DNA of 64,000 bases from Opisthorchis felineus (GCA_004794785.1 SJOL01006576.1:158283-222282), one strand, 5' to 3'; numbered from the stretch's first letter, positions 52,341-64,000 are shown. Numbers and translations: made by a program. The notes: generated by a model from the sequence alone, not told the origin.

Positions 52341-52579
52341 ACTTTGGCGATATCTGGTGTTCATTTGGTCGAATTGTATTGCTTCACTGGATGGTTCTAA
52401 AATCTGACAAAATAGCTTCCTTCACTGTCTTTCATTCAGTTTCCAAATAGTCTTTGTTATCAGCATGACTTTGTCTTTCCAGTAGCCTAACCAGATTATA
52501 TCAATATTCCTAAATCACTGAAGCTTGTCGAAAGTTTCGAACGAAACTGCTCTGACTTAGCATACGCAATACTGGCTAA

Positions 52580-53300
52580 AAAGCTCGAATAACCGCATAA
52601 TCGCAGTCAGTTCGCGTGCTCAAGAAAAGATGCCAATCCGTCATTGGATCTTTCTATTGGTAACTGGCAGCTAAAGCATTCAGTCTAATCTGTGTGTGGC
52701 TTTGAGGTAGTCCAGTTTAAGTAACCAACTGTGAGCTATCCTGAAGAAAGTTCGTATCGGCAACGAACAGAAAATGTTTAGCACACAGCTGAAAAAGTAA
52801 TATCCCATTATCCTTACGTAGGACATCGGCTCGAAATCTACAACACAAATGTGCTCCCTCCAGGCCTAATGGTCGAACCTTGGCGTTCATATCAGCTGCC
52901 AGGATGATTGTTTCTGTTCTCCTTTATAACCGAAGAAGTCAGGAAGGATCTCGACAGGAACATCTTTTCCAGCTTGGATACTGCAGCCTTTAAGCTAACA
53001 CGGTAAGTAGAAGCCGTTTTTCGCATCGACCTGCGTCGGCATCAAATGAATCAGGCAATCGTACAGCACAAAGAAGGCTGTTTACTGAAATACACTCACA
53101 CCACAAACCAGTGTGTCCAGACCACATGATATCCGAAGAGTGAAATGTGAGACATCTCAGTTCTGAGGTGAGATACACAATCAAAGTGCTGTCTTGTATG
53201 CGCCTTTCGGGGACACAACATAAATCGTGGTTACACCAGGAGATGCCCATCGCCCATTTTGGTAGAAATTATGGATGTTGAAGAATTCAACGTGGATCAG
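52580..53300 (-). pseudogene. LINE apurinic/apyrimidinic-type endonuclease domain, broken
   Basis: The domain nicks target DNA so that reverse transcription can start. On the minus strand the order is: FNIHNFYQNG (about 53.28 kb), corresponding to the FNVRTLxQxG start; HDLCCVPERRIQDS (about 53.19 kb), corresponding to D-V-C-C-V-S-E-T-R-I-Q-D, which carries the catalytic Glu; SVNSLLCAVRLPDS (about 53.08 kb); ADMNAKV (about 52.89 kb), where the Asp and Asn of the GDxN motif survive but the Gly has become Ala; DNGILLFQLCAKHFLFVADTNF (in two parts, about 52.80-52.74 kb); and DCDYAVIRAF (about 52.60 kb), where the catalytic Ser-Asp-His has become Cys-Asp-Tyr. Loss of the final His and several stops mean it is inactive. 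Confidence 0.8.
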
Positions 53301-53490
53301 ATCTGTGGAGTTTGGTAGAGGAGTATTCTGGTTTACTCTGCTGATCGATCTTTTTGACACAACAATGGCTAGGGAACTGTCAAGTGAACTAACCACAGTG
53401 CACCATTTAATGGGTGTGCAGTGTGTGAGTTGTAGGTAAAGTTCAGTGAACGAAGGGATGCAATGGGGATGGAACTTCCCGGTTTCCAAG

Positions 53491-56400
53491 GCTGAGAAAG
53501 AAGGTTGGTCTCAGGTAACCCACCCTTGAACTCTGACACAAACCTGTGTCTCATAAGGCAGCAGATAGTAGGGTTTACCCGCGCAACCTTTCAAGGAGCA
53601 TACAGCTCGACTGTCTGACACGCTTGGCTTGGGAGTCTTGCCTAATCCGGAGACACAGGAAGTGTGAAAACTGTCTTATCACGATGCTACTGCGCATATC
53701 AGATACCACTGGAGCGGCTCCTGTTAGGCGCAAAATATAAATTTCGACCATATTGGATAATTAGTGGGGTAAAGGTTAGTCCTGTGACGTTCGGAGTGTG
53801 CGGTTTTTTATGATCTACCTTTTCTAACTCATCATTCCTTCGAGAAACGCAGCAGTGTAACGTCCATAAAGGTGCAAATGTTGCTTGGAGGATACACCTT
53901 ACTTCATTCACACTCTGATCGCAGAGGAATGCACGACTTTACCTCTATTGCTACCTGCAGTCCGCAGGCTCAATCCTCTTCATCTTGCTGCTCCCCCTGG
54001 TCTACCTAACATGGCTCCACCTTGTCGAACGGAGCGCCAGCTAGTGTTCTGCACCCATGCCCAACAACAATGGCAATGTGGCATCTTTTCTTCGCCCTAG
54101 TGCAAATAGCGTCAACAAGAATACCCGACAAAATCGAGCGGCTTTTATCTCGACAGTTCTATAGTTTCACCCCTTTTCCTCAGGTAGGACTTTCATGGAC
54201 GCTGGATCTCACAAAAGTAACTTGGTCAGTTGTCTACTGTACACAAAAAGTGGGTTTATCCACCCATTTTTCGGCGGGATAATATGCGATGCAATACAGG
54301 TCCTTAACATCATTGAATGAACATATGTGAGACCTACGTTGACTCTCCGCTACCCGCAAGTCACAAACTTTTTTCACCACCGAACGTGAGGTGTTTTGGA
54401 ATATATTATGTGGGTGTTCGCAGGATAGGACCAACTTGTGTGCTCACCAGTGCAGCTGTCGTCTTTGCGCTCCAATTCTAGTTATCTCTAAGACCTAGGA
54501 TGCAAATGACTCACATAGGCTTGTGTGGAACTTTGAGTCGGCTTTTCATGGGTTCACATGTGGTATCTTGATGTGTCGGATCGATGGATGACATTGGTTT
54601 GGATGAAGATTGGTGTGTCGATAACCGTAACAGAGCGTCCTGTTCGTAGATATAGGGTCTGCTATAGTGGACCCAAAACAATTTAAAATACGAAGATGTG
54701 AGATCTACAGATTCGGTTGGTGTTGTTCTACACACTTGACGAATGTTGTGACGTACGTAGGACAACCGTTACCGCATGTTTTCATCAATACAATTAATGT
54801 TATCAGTCCGTAATTAATAATAACATATAATTGTGAGTTTCAAGGGGCAGAAAAGTTTAATTATCTGATGATGGCAGTGCACATGTTTCCGAAGTATAAC
54901 CAGATGGTGAGAAAAATACTCAGGGATACTTTGTTGACATGATCGAAGTTGCCCAGCCCACGGGTATACATGCAAATAAAACAAAAAATAGTAGCCATGA
55001 CATGTAGCAACCGGGTAAAAATCATGGATTTCTGGAAACAAGCCCATCAGCTTGTCGCCTTTAGCGGTTACAATCTCGATAAGACCAAATGCATTTTCTG
55101 AGCAACTAAAATAATTGTGCGATGCAAAGTGTTTTGTTTAAAAAAGTAGCACGGCTTGTCAGGATAGTTCAAAGTAGGTAATTACATTTTAAAAAATTGT
55201 TTTCTTAAATGAAGCAACTGAGTTTAGCAACCCTGGATCTTTTGATCAAGACTTCTTTCCGCAGGTGAATTCAGTCTATGCCAAACGGCCGGGATTCTCG
55301 ATAACCTAACCGATAGGTCTCTGGGTCTAGTAATTCAGTAAACTGGTTGATAATCTACATATTTTTGGAGCAGGAAGCAGTCAAGTTGGAGGTCGAAGCG
55401 AATTTCTCCGGTGCTGGTGCAATTTAGATCATCCACAGGCAGTCAGGAATTCCCCTAAAGGATATCTTGAACAAACACATTTTTGATGCGTTGGCTGAGG
55501 TGAGCGATAGTGTTGACAGGAGACCGGATCAACCTAGTTGTTAAAGCCTCGGCTAAAGGATCGTCTGCGCTCCTCACCATCTACTACACCACCAATACTT
55601 GGACTTCCAGCAGTTAACTATAACAGAGTCGGGGAGTTTATGTATCCGGAAAACACGCGGTTCAGTAGAACTGTTTTAGTCTAATGAAACGTCGGTCCGT
55701 TTCGATGCGATGTACAGTTCATGAGATATTTTATTGATTAAAAAAGTTTCAGTACATATAATTTGGGCTTCGAACAGCTGTCTGGGTCGGCTGCCTCAAA
55801 CAGTTAGCCGCAGCTTACCTCATGTCCCTCTAGACAACTCAAAACAGTTAGGATTGCTAGTCCTACATTCACAGCGAAATGGTGATCACATGAAGGAAAA
55901 CAGGTAAGTTAGTTACGAAAGCCATAGTTTCAATAAAAAGAGTTTTTTGCGAATGATTCTTGCATTCAGAATACCTTGGAGCTTCTTGTCAGATCTGTGA
56001 CTGTTTTTGGAATACATTTTTGGGAACACATCATAAATTACTGAGAAGCAAGCTGGGTGGGTCTGCATATGACATTTATGCCCGTCACTGTGCTGAAAAT
56101 ATAATCCACTCACACGGGTGATTTTTTTAATTTTCGCTTGGACTGGCAGTCTGACTGGCGTCAAAAATTCGAGCGGAAAACGCACAGGGATCAATGGCCA
56201 GGCTTTTGGGGGCCAGAAATACAACTCCAAAGATAAACGAGGGAATTCTTGTGACCCGTTAATTACCTGTCTCGTTAATCGCCTGTCATTATTTACCGGA
56301 TTCAGGCTTTGGTAAACACTGTGAGTACTTGACAGGGGAGCAATGATCACGGTTGTAGACCGGCATTACTTAGAAGGACACAAAATAAAACTATTCGGGC

Positions 56401-59400
56401 ACAGATTTTCCAAACGACGCTTCTCGTGTATATGGTCAAAAATGACCATAACACTGTCTTTATTTTCACTTCATTTCATGATGCAAAAGATCAACAGCTC
56501 ACGGTACGATCAATGAAATTGCTCGCATAGTTCCAAATGGTGGAAAAGGGTCTTAGTTATTTTTGCACCATATCAAGTTTGGGGACGAAAGTAAAAAAAT
56601 CGTTTCAAAGGTTTCTCACGTATAGAGGCGTTCTTTCAGTCAGCTTGACACGAACCGCCTCTAAAAATCAGACAAACTTATTATAACCTCCTGTAATGTG
56701 GCTTCAAATCGACTTCTGCTGAAAATTGCGTGCTAGCTATTAAAAAACCTTGGTGAGTGATATTTCGTGTTTACAAACGTTCCCGAACCCCGTTCATGAA
56801 TTTTTCCGAATCTGTTGAGTAAGTACTGTTCAAGTATTGTTTTGCAGACATATTTGTCAGAAAACGATCGGGTTTCCGTCAGCCTGATGTTTTACTTGAA
56901 TCCAAGTAGTACAAACCACGCAAAGTACACTTATTTACAAACAAGCCTGGTTTTTGTAGAGGACTCCAACTGAATCCAAACTGACTATGACACCCTTGAA
57001 ATTGATGTGCTCTCGATAGAACTAAAATTGCGGGTACTTCGCGAATTTATGGGGTATATTTCACAAAGCTGTATGCGACTGGCGTTAGCCAGCACCACAA
57101 GACGTTTTGGTAATTATGCTTTAGTGTCCAATTCATCATATAAATATTTTTGAAAATGACTAACATCGCTGGTGCGGGACAAGACCTTAAAGAGCTTTGA
57201 ATACAGTGCGCGTATTTTTGTCATTTCAGTCGACGTTTATATCTATGTTGAAATTCCATCCCACGGTTCACGAGGTCTCCGGTATTCGTGCTTGACTAAA
57301 AGGATCAATAATCGTTGTGTTTTCATGTGCGTGCCTCTCAAGAAGAGTAAAATAAGGTCTTACTATCCCGAATGACTCATTTTATTATAATCCGATGTTG
57401 GGACTAGCTCCTGAAGTCGACCACAGAATTCCACAGCATTCTACTCACTAGATATGACCAAGTGTATCACGCCAAGTGAATCTTACTCCAACTGAAGGAC
57501 CATTTCTCTTATTAATGTATTTAAGTTGCTCTTAATCTTAAATAGTGTTTTAATTTTTGAACAAAACAAATGACTCATTATGTTTTATAATTCAAGTATG
57601 TTTACCTTGCTGTAAGTCTGTTATTCTTTGCCTTCCTGTTGACTTCTTACCTACTTGGCGTTGCTTCAGCCTAATTTACTTCAAATAAATCATCGGAGCA
57701 ATAAACCACAAAATTGCTCTTTTGCTTTGGTATTGAACTTAATTGGTCTACTGTGCAGGCTACCAGTGCTTCACATCACAAGCTGAAAGTAAATTCGCGT
57801 GCTAGACATCATCCAACTAGGCAGGTCTTTAGCAAATCAACTTATCTGTTATGACATCCATGGGCTTGCTACTTATTAACTGGAGCCCTGTGGCTAATAG
57901 TTCGAGAGTTTTATACAAAGTATGCTGCTTTAAATCCTCCGATGTTTTGAGCTAGGCTTGTTGACCAATACATTAGGAAGAATGGGCTGATGGATACGGG
58001 ATTGTCTGTGATGGTAATTTATGCAAGTAAAATAAAACCCTGCAGTTCAGTGTTGATAAAGGATGATTTAGCAGGGTCTCAAGCTAGCAAATTCGGTGGA
58101 ATCCTCAAAGGTTAACTCAGTATTGGTCTTGTTGATTCTCGAAGAAATTTCAGGCTTTCTTTTAACTTCCGGGACACCCTTGGTGTGCTGAGTCATGTGC
58201 AAGTGTATAAACAGTTCCACTGGACGCACTAGACGGTCAAACTCGCTGTCAGATTTAATCCATCTTTTGGTTCATTGTAAAGATGTGGATCAGTGTATCG
58301 AAGTTAAACATTCATTCCGGGGTGTACATGGTGACGTTTACTGCCCTGTGCCCCCCATAAATGGCTAATTGAACAAGTATTTCACTTTGTTGGGATATTT
58401 TAGCAAAACTATGAGGGCAATCCAAGGCTCATTATTTAAATGCGTCAAATTTCCGGCATCCCTTTCCATTGGTTGATCGGTTAGAAGCCTCATCGCACAA
58501 GACATATTCACCTACAGATAGGTGGTGACATGTCCTGAATGTATCTTACGCTATCTCCCTCTTCTGTAACCTGAAGGGGACAACTGTCCATTTATCGAGT
58601 GACTGACAGCAGTGTTCACCTATGTCGGTGTCAACAGGTAGTAGTTGAGCTGTCCCTTAAAAATATCATCAAGACATGAATGTAGATACCATCTGTTCAC
58701 AAAGTGCTAATGTACCGTAACACCAAGTATATAATCGTCAAAGGCGGTTACAATTTTATCTTCGCAACATGTGACCATACTTCTGGTGGCTGGATAAAGA
58801 TGCTCTCAAGCTGGAGAATGTGAACAATAAACTGTCAAAACGCATGTGCACACAAGCTGTTAAATCAGGTGTTTTCATTTTGTAGCTCTAATTTCTTCGC
58901 GTTGTGAATACCACAAACACTGCGAAGAACCAACTAGTCAAATAAACAAGCAGAAAAGAAGATTTATTTTTTGTCACCCACAGTGATGCCGGGTCAGAGC
59001 AAAGCATTTGCTTTCAATAATTCCGAACACTACCGTGGGGCCAAACAACAAACAGATATTAGTTCACACGAGATTAGGATATGCGGTTAACGTGAGACCT
59101 AAGCAGATGCACAAGTAACCTTACCAAAGAAAGAATTTGTTTACATACCTCCAAAATACCAATGTGGCCAAGATGTCAAGGTGTTTGACTTGTTAGGAAA
59201 CCAGCCGGAGGGCTTGTTTTACCGCCATAAGTAGAGGATCAACTGACCCAGTAAAATAGATTTTAGGGCGCATACTGGGCTTTTCCAGTCCTTCTCGCCA
59301 GGTTGCGGGCTAAAGAAACAATCGTGCCGATGCATAGCTTAGACTTTTTCCACAGAAGCAAGAAGCTCTTGCTTGACCCTGCTGTATGAAGATTGATTTC

Positions 59401-59767
59401 AGCTTACATAGACAAGAAGCTGGATGTGCATGCTCTTAAACAGTTGCATTTTCAATACACTGAATTCCGAAAACGCGTCGTCATTCTTCTTTATAAAAAG
59501 GACACTTGGGGACTAAAAGTATCTGTCATTTTTTAGAGCAATGANGACGGTGAGGACAACGCAGGAAGAATTCTCGTATCAAGCGAATGCCCTCAGGAAA
59601 TTCTACTTCTTGAGATTAATCGAGTGCTATTCTTCCTTCCTTCACGATCCTCGTACGGGACCGGCTGATTAGGGGGGCTGTGAACCAAAGCGTTTAAGGT
59701 GTGACCAGTCAACCTCAACGAACCCGACAGAATTGCAATCACTTCATTACAGTCCCTTATCTGCCGC
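53491..59767. other. Anonymous DNA, possible LINE leader at its left end
   Basis: The part from about 53.9 to 54.1 kb is visibly richer in G and C than its surroundings and could be the 5' leader of the adjacent minus-strand LINE, but nothing in it proves that. The rest has only chance-sized open frames, including a 145-codon minus-strand frame at 55913-56350 with no recognisable domain. A single ambiguous base sits at 59545. Confidence 0.45.

Positions 59768-59800
<33 letters not shown>
59768..59800. repeat. (TA)n microsatellite
   Basis: An alternating TA tract of about 33 bp is interrupted once by a G at 59790. It is a simple repeat without coding meaning. Confidence 0.95.
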
Positions 59801-61474
59801 GTTCCGATACGGTTCTACCGAAGACCAACTCATTCGCTTACCACGAAAACGTCGACAAGGTATTGTGTTGTATCTGTAAACAATTTCAGGCTGATTATAT
59901 GCTCTTCTTATTTTGCATAGACCGATAGTTAACACACGCTATACTGTCTAGTAATTAGAATGCCTATAAAGATATTCCACCCTGTGGTTTAGTCAGCTTT
60001 CATATCATGAACCAGGTAACGGTTGCAGTTTTCACCTCACCTGTACCACGCATTCCAATGATGCCCTAAGAACAGTCAACTGATGATGAATTGGGAACGT
60101 GACATCAACTGCGTTCATATACGTGCGGTCCAAGGGAACGAATATTCGGACAACCAAGACAAATGTGTTCTTCATCTCTCTCATGAAAATCACATGCCTT
60201 GTCTGCATTATTGGCAATAAGTTGTCCAATGATCCAAACGCCATAACTGTAATACCCTAATAAGGACGAAGAATCTGTTGATGTGAACTGTCTTACGCAT
60301 GTATTTTTTCAGAGGATAAAATGACCTCAAATTACGCGTCTTCCTCTACGACGATACAACTGGTTGGATACCTGTTTCCAAGCTCCTAAACAGTTTTATT
60401 TACTAATATTGATGTAACCCTTGTGCTGGTATCTTTGAGGATCTGACTATTGTTGAACAGTCATATCACCGGACGGTAGAGTCCTGCTTAGAAATCATCA
60501 CCGGAGCGAAAGATACTGTACAGCTCTTCTAGAACATTTGACGTGTAATTTATTCCTCTCACTGGTATACTATGATGCTAACGTTTGTTCAAAAATGCTG
60601 ACTGGTTGCCAGCTGTTCAGGACCATGGTGGAGGAGCGCTCGGGGAGGAAAGCATCCTTCGCGCGACAGCCCAACGTGCTGTCTAAGAAGCACTGCTAAA
60701 CGCCTAGCATTCTATTTACGATCCTTTCCGGTATTACGCAAAGTTACTGATACGGGTAGACAAGCATTCAGTAATCAGGTTTCCTGTCAAGTCCGCGAAT
60801 GGTCTTGATAAAGTAAACCATGCGTGTTAAGTTTATCATATGTGATCAAGGACTCTATGAACGTGGGGTTCGAGGTGGAAAACAGTTAAACCAATTAGGA
60901 AGCGGATGACTATATGAAACAATGACCACCTTCGGATCATCCAAATTCGAACTCACGATTGATTCAACTCTATACCTTGAAAAATGTATGCGCTTCTGGC
61001 ACTGCTGGAAGAGCGACACTGACTGGGAATCGTCTAATTGCTGATACTCAATACACGAAGCAAATATTTCTTATCTTTGCAGTAGGATATCTTCTATACT
61101 TGGTGAATTGAAGTATGTGATTGAGGGGAGAACAAGAAGTAAAAAATCCGATACTTTAACTGCAGAGAGATGCTTGAGTTTAACGCCACAGCTTGAAAAC
61201 TAGTGGTACAATAGTTATTGTTTGCAGTGTTACAGAGGGGTCCATTTTAGTCTACTCGTGAGGATTGCGCAGCGAAGGAATACTTATTCTTGTAGACCTA
61301 ATTGACTGCGTGAAAGATTTCAATCCAAGCCACATGAAAATCACTTCCGATAGATTTATGGTATTCTAATTAAAGAGAAGTCTAAGAGCGATTGACATGG
61401 TCTAGATATACGCAAGCTATGATTTATGGTGCCGTGGGGAGAACTGAGAATTTTCAATTGAGACTTCGTGCTGT
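59801..61474. other. Anonymous DNA, no supported gene
   Basis: No gene, RNA gene or transposon motif was recognised on either strand. The open frames present are short and give unstructured translations. Confidence 0.5.
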
Positions 61475-61645
61475 AAGTGAATCAGATTTATGCTGAAGAG
61501 CCAATATGCGTGCGACAGGTGTTTCATCCTTATTAGGAATCATCAGCAGTTAACATCCCAAGAAACTCCACGAAGTTTCGAACGCTTGACCTCCCGGCTT
61601 GTTTTCTGAACATATAACCGTTCACTTACTGGCGGCTTATCAGCA
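61475..61645 (-). repeat. tRNA-like promoter sequence, possible SINE
   Basis: On the minus strand an A-box-like TAAGTGAACGG (complement of 61618-61628) is followed 31 bp later by a good B-box-like AGCGTTCGAAAC (complement of 61575-61586). That is the spacing of an internal RNA polymerase III promoter. Between them lies AACAAGCCGGGAGGTC, which could descend from an anticodon and variable region. The sequence downstream on the minus strand, to about 61.47 kb, would be the SINE body. No tRNA parent is assigned, no copy was found elsewhere in the window, and the tail is not visible. A chance pair of boxes is possible. Confidence 0.4.
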
Positions 61646-62819
61646 GTACGTCTGACTGGCACTTAGACGATACATAGCACCACTCATCCTGAAATCCTGA
61701 AAACCAGCTCAAGTGGTCACGCACTGACTGGTCCTCCGAGTGGCGAAATCTCAAATGGAAGTGTCATTCAACTTTTCAGAGTACGTTGGATTCACTTATT
61801 TGAACGGTTTGACTTGCCTGACGGTTTGCAAACCAGGACAGACTTCATCGGTATAATTTTTTTATTCCTTGCCTATTGACCAAGTGGAAATTTTCCTGTT
61901 CGCCGAAGTTCGCTGTTTTTCAGTATGGTGATTAATTTTTTTAATGCTTGCTTGCCTACGGTAAACTTTTGACAGGCTAACCGGCCATCCTAGGATAATA
62001 AAGATGTTTTCTTTCCGGCTTCGTGGTTTGTTAGTCGGAAGGACATTGCCAAAATAAAAAAAACCCGTCAGTGCAAGTTACACACTTTACCCCAACCTAA
62101 GATTTTGTAATGTCATTGTATCCAGTAAGTCATCCTTGATGTAGCAGCCTGTGAAAGACAATGTGTTCCGGCCAATAAGCTAAATTCCACTCGTTAAAAA
62201 ATGGGAACAAATAATTATCCTGCGAAAATTTATAGCCTCTGCGTGGTTAGCCATTACTACCTCCACAAAAGTGCCTAGAGTTCATCAAACTGATCGTTTA
62301 TAATCCCCTTTAGTGGAGCGTCATCTCGTCGGGTAGGTCTTCTACGCAGATGTTTCGAAAGGGATTTTGGGTGTCTGACAATTTCTTTGAAATGTTTGAG
62401 AAATTCATTGGCTGAAATCCTGGTCTCCGAGCCAAAAACAGTTAATCTTACTGATCACCGGTCTCACTTTGTATTCATATAAATACTTGGGAACACTTAT
62501 GCATTCGATAAGAACATAGAGTGACAAGAACGAAAGTTTTTGGCATCTCAGAATCAGGTCAGTACATATCCAGAAGCTAAAATGGAGGAAACGGTGAAAC
62601 AAAAAGTTACGATCGGTTATTAAATCAAAGACGCGGAAACGGACAGTTCTTTCACATTGAAACTAAAGTCTCATCTAATTGGAGGGTGCAAGGTGTCTTA
62701 AGGTGCCGATGAGCGACTGGATCGACCGAACCGTGTCACATGACCAAGGTAGACTCACAGTTCGCACGAATCGCTTCATGCAGTGAAGCATTGGTGTTGA
62801 ACACTGATGTCATGCTGTC

Positions 62820-62820
<1 letters not shown>
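61646..62820. other. Anonymous DNA, no supported gene
   Basis: Nothing is recognised between the tRNA-like sequence and the trinucleotide repeat. Confidence 0.5.

Positions 62821-62865
<45 letters not shown>
62821..62865. repeat. (ATG)15 microsatellite
   Basis: This is a pure 45 bp trinucleotide array. Read on the minus strand it gives a serine run at the end of an 84-codon frame (62810-63064). That frame otherwise lies in the inverted-repeat arm and shows no domain, so the serine run is a by-product of the microsatellite. Confidence 0.97.
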
Positions 62866-62899
62866 GCGAATCGCTTCTGGCAGCACAGTGCGGGATTTC

Positions 62900-63140
62900 T
62901 AAATCGTTGAATCTATGCTGGCACTCTATTAGGTACTCGGTGAACAACATAAAACGATCCGTTTGGACTAACCACGTGAAGGTTGTCATTAGTCTGTGGT
63001 GCATCAAGCTTTTGACCGAGCAACTGAGCCTGGGGCTGTTCCGGCAAGAGAGGTTCTCAACCATCCTCTTAGCAAGTTGACCTGTTCGGCGCTCAACCTA
63101 TTCAGCTGAAGAACACCAGAAGAAGGAATGCACTAGCATA
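62900..63140 (+). repeat. Inverted repeat, left arm
   Basis: This 241 bp arm is the reverse complement of 63760-64000, and paired positions sum to 126900. From 62900 to 63125 only one position disagrees (63093 against 63807). The inner 15 bp (63126-63140) are looser, with four mismatches, and similarity ends at 63141. The outer limit is unknown because the partner arm is cut by the window edge. A translation of the arm gave no family I recognise. Confidence 0.97.
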
Positions 63141-63759
63141 AATTAGCGCTCCTTCGTCATGTCTTGTTAGCATTATGTCACTCCACATTTGTAGGGCTCT
63201 TAATGCGTCCAGATGTTTCCAAGTGAGAATACCTTGTGCACCTTAGCATGCTTTTACTGGCAAAAGCAATCATCCAGATTGAATGTCTAACATGGTCGCT
63301 GAGTTTGAAATTGAATCACTAAACTAAAAAAAGAGGTTTTCAAAGTGTAACTCAATTGCTAATCCATCAACCGTACGTCGCTGACAGCAGAGTTTCTGCT
63401 CTGGTGACACTGTTTCTAGTAACGTTTCATTGAGAACAAAACGGTAACGTTTGTATAATTACGGCTCCAACTGTTCGGAGAATTCGGCCACACCAGGTTC
63501 AGCTTGGATGTTTCCCTACCCGCGTACTTCAATGCAATATTTTGAATGAAAAATAAGTGCTCTAGGCATCCACCAAATGAAATACCTTTGCAAGGGATCC
63601 AAACTACCGGAGTTTGTCCTACTGAGACGAACTGTTGTCAGAAAGAATCCATAATTTAGATCTCCAAGGCGCAAGTTACTGGATAAAGGTATACGTTTTG
63701 GTCTAAAACAAACATCCTTCTTAAACCCCAATCAGAACGAAATTAGCCCTAACACAGAA
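63141..63759. other. Spacer between the inverted-repeat arms
   Basis: The 619 bp spacer holds no open frame of note and no recognised motif. If the structure is a non-autonomous foldback-type element, this is its interior. If it is an inverted duplication, this is the unique centre. Confidence 0.6.
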
Positions 63760-64000
63760 TATGCTTATACATTACTTCTTCTGGTGTTCTTCAGCTGAAT
63801 AGGTTGGGCGCCGAACAGGTCAACTTGCTAAGAGGATGGTTGAGAACCTCTCTTGCCGGAACAGCCCCAGGCTCAGTTGCTCGGTCAAAAGCTTGATGCA
63901 CCACAGACTAATGACAACCTTCACGTGGTTAGTCCAAACGGATCGTTTTATGTTGTTCACCGAGTACCTAATAGAGTGCCAGCATAGATTCAACGATTTA
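63760..64000 (-). repeat. Inverted repeat, right arm (truncated by window end)
   Basis: This is the partner of 62900-63140 in opposite orientation, with one mismatch (63807) outside the looser inner end. The arm is still matching at the last base of the window, so its real length is at least 241 bp and probably more. Confidence 0.97.

Larger units (their letters stand above)
50760..53490 (-). mobile_element. Decayed LINE (non-LTR retrotransposon) with endonuclease and reverse transcriptase
   Basis: This is the most complete element in the window, about 2.7 kb on the minus strand. Order and spacing are those of a single ORF2-type protein: apurinic-type endonuclease (about 53.30-52.58 kb), a linker (about 52.3-52.0 kb), reverse transcriptase (about 51.95-51.05 kb) and the post-RT domain (to about 50.8 kb). 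The wording closely recalls LINEs described from schistosomes and liver flukes. Many stops and at least several frameshifts show it has been inactive for a long time. The 5' end may lie further up: 53.5-54.1 kb is somewhat richer in G and C and could be its leader. Neither end nor a target-site duplication was located. Confidence 0.85.

Noticed and set aside
55913..56350. 145-codon minus-strand frame
   Set aside because: No recognisable motif, and composition and length are compatible with chance.
62810..63064. 84-codon minus-strand frame ending in a serine run
   Set aside because: The serine run is the translated (ATG)n microsatellite and the rest is the inverted-repeat arm. There is no protein-like signature.
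1..64000. CRISPR arrays, bacterial operons, phage or plasmid functions
   Set aside because: No direct-repeat and spacer pattern, no ribosome-binding-site-linked gene runs, and the recognisable elements are eukaryotic retroelements.

Overview
This window looks like repeat-rich, gene-poor nuclear DNA from a eukaryote, most plausibly a flatworm (cestode or trematode). There are no operons and no dense open frames. It has (TA)n microsatellites, one sized assembly gap, and decayed copies of non-LTR, Penelope-like and Ty3/gypsy-like retroelements. The flatworm placement is an inference: the best-preserved LINE recalls non-LTR elements known from schistosomes and liver flukes. No similarity search was run. 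I found no host protein-coding gene I could defend. Open frames rarely exceed 100 codons, the longest has 180, and none of those outside the retroelement remnants shows a recognisable domain. Short exons of a gene with long introns could still be hidden here.

Layout. 0-15 kb: unannotated AT-rich DNA with one (TA)n tract. 15.2 kb: a tRNA-Ala-like, SINE-type promoter sequence. 19.3-20.0 kb: a Ty3/gypsy-type integrase fragment on the plus strand, interrupted by a single TAG. 20-31 kb: anonymous DNA with microsatellites and a small palindromic ACATAAC-type repeat. 31.1-32.4 kb: a Penelope-like element reverse transcriptase on the minus strand, with frameshifts. 35.1-36.2 kb: a LINE reverse transcriptase fragment on the plus strand. 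38.1 kb: a second tRNA-Ala-like SINE-type sequence on the minus strand. 45.6-45.8 kb: the C-terminal tail of a LINE polyprotein on the minus strand. 49.6-50.0 kb: an assembly gap of 368 N. 50.8-53.5 kb: the most complete element, a minus-strand LINE with an apurinic-type endonuclease followed by a reverse transcriptase, full of stops and frameshifts. 61.6 kb: another tRNA-like, SINE-type sequence. 62.8-64 kb: a 45 bp (ATG)n tract followed by a nearly perfect inverted repeat with arms of at least 241 bp, the outer end cut by the window edge.

The recognisable coding pieces all appear to be dead copies of self-mobilising elements from at least three classes, so no pathway or gene cooperation can be described. 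I did not find a new biological system. The most unusual structure is the inverted repeat at the right edge, whose arms differ at one base over the innermost-but-conserved 226 bp. Next come the Penelope-like remnant with a clean four-residue loss in a core motif, and the pair of diverged tRNA-Ala-related sequences, which suggest a SINE family.
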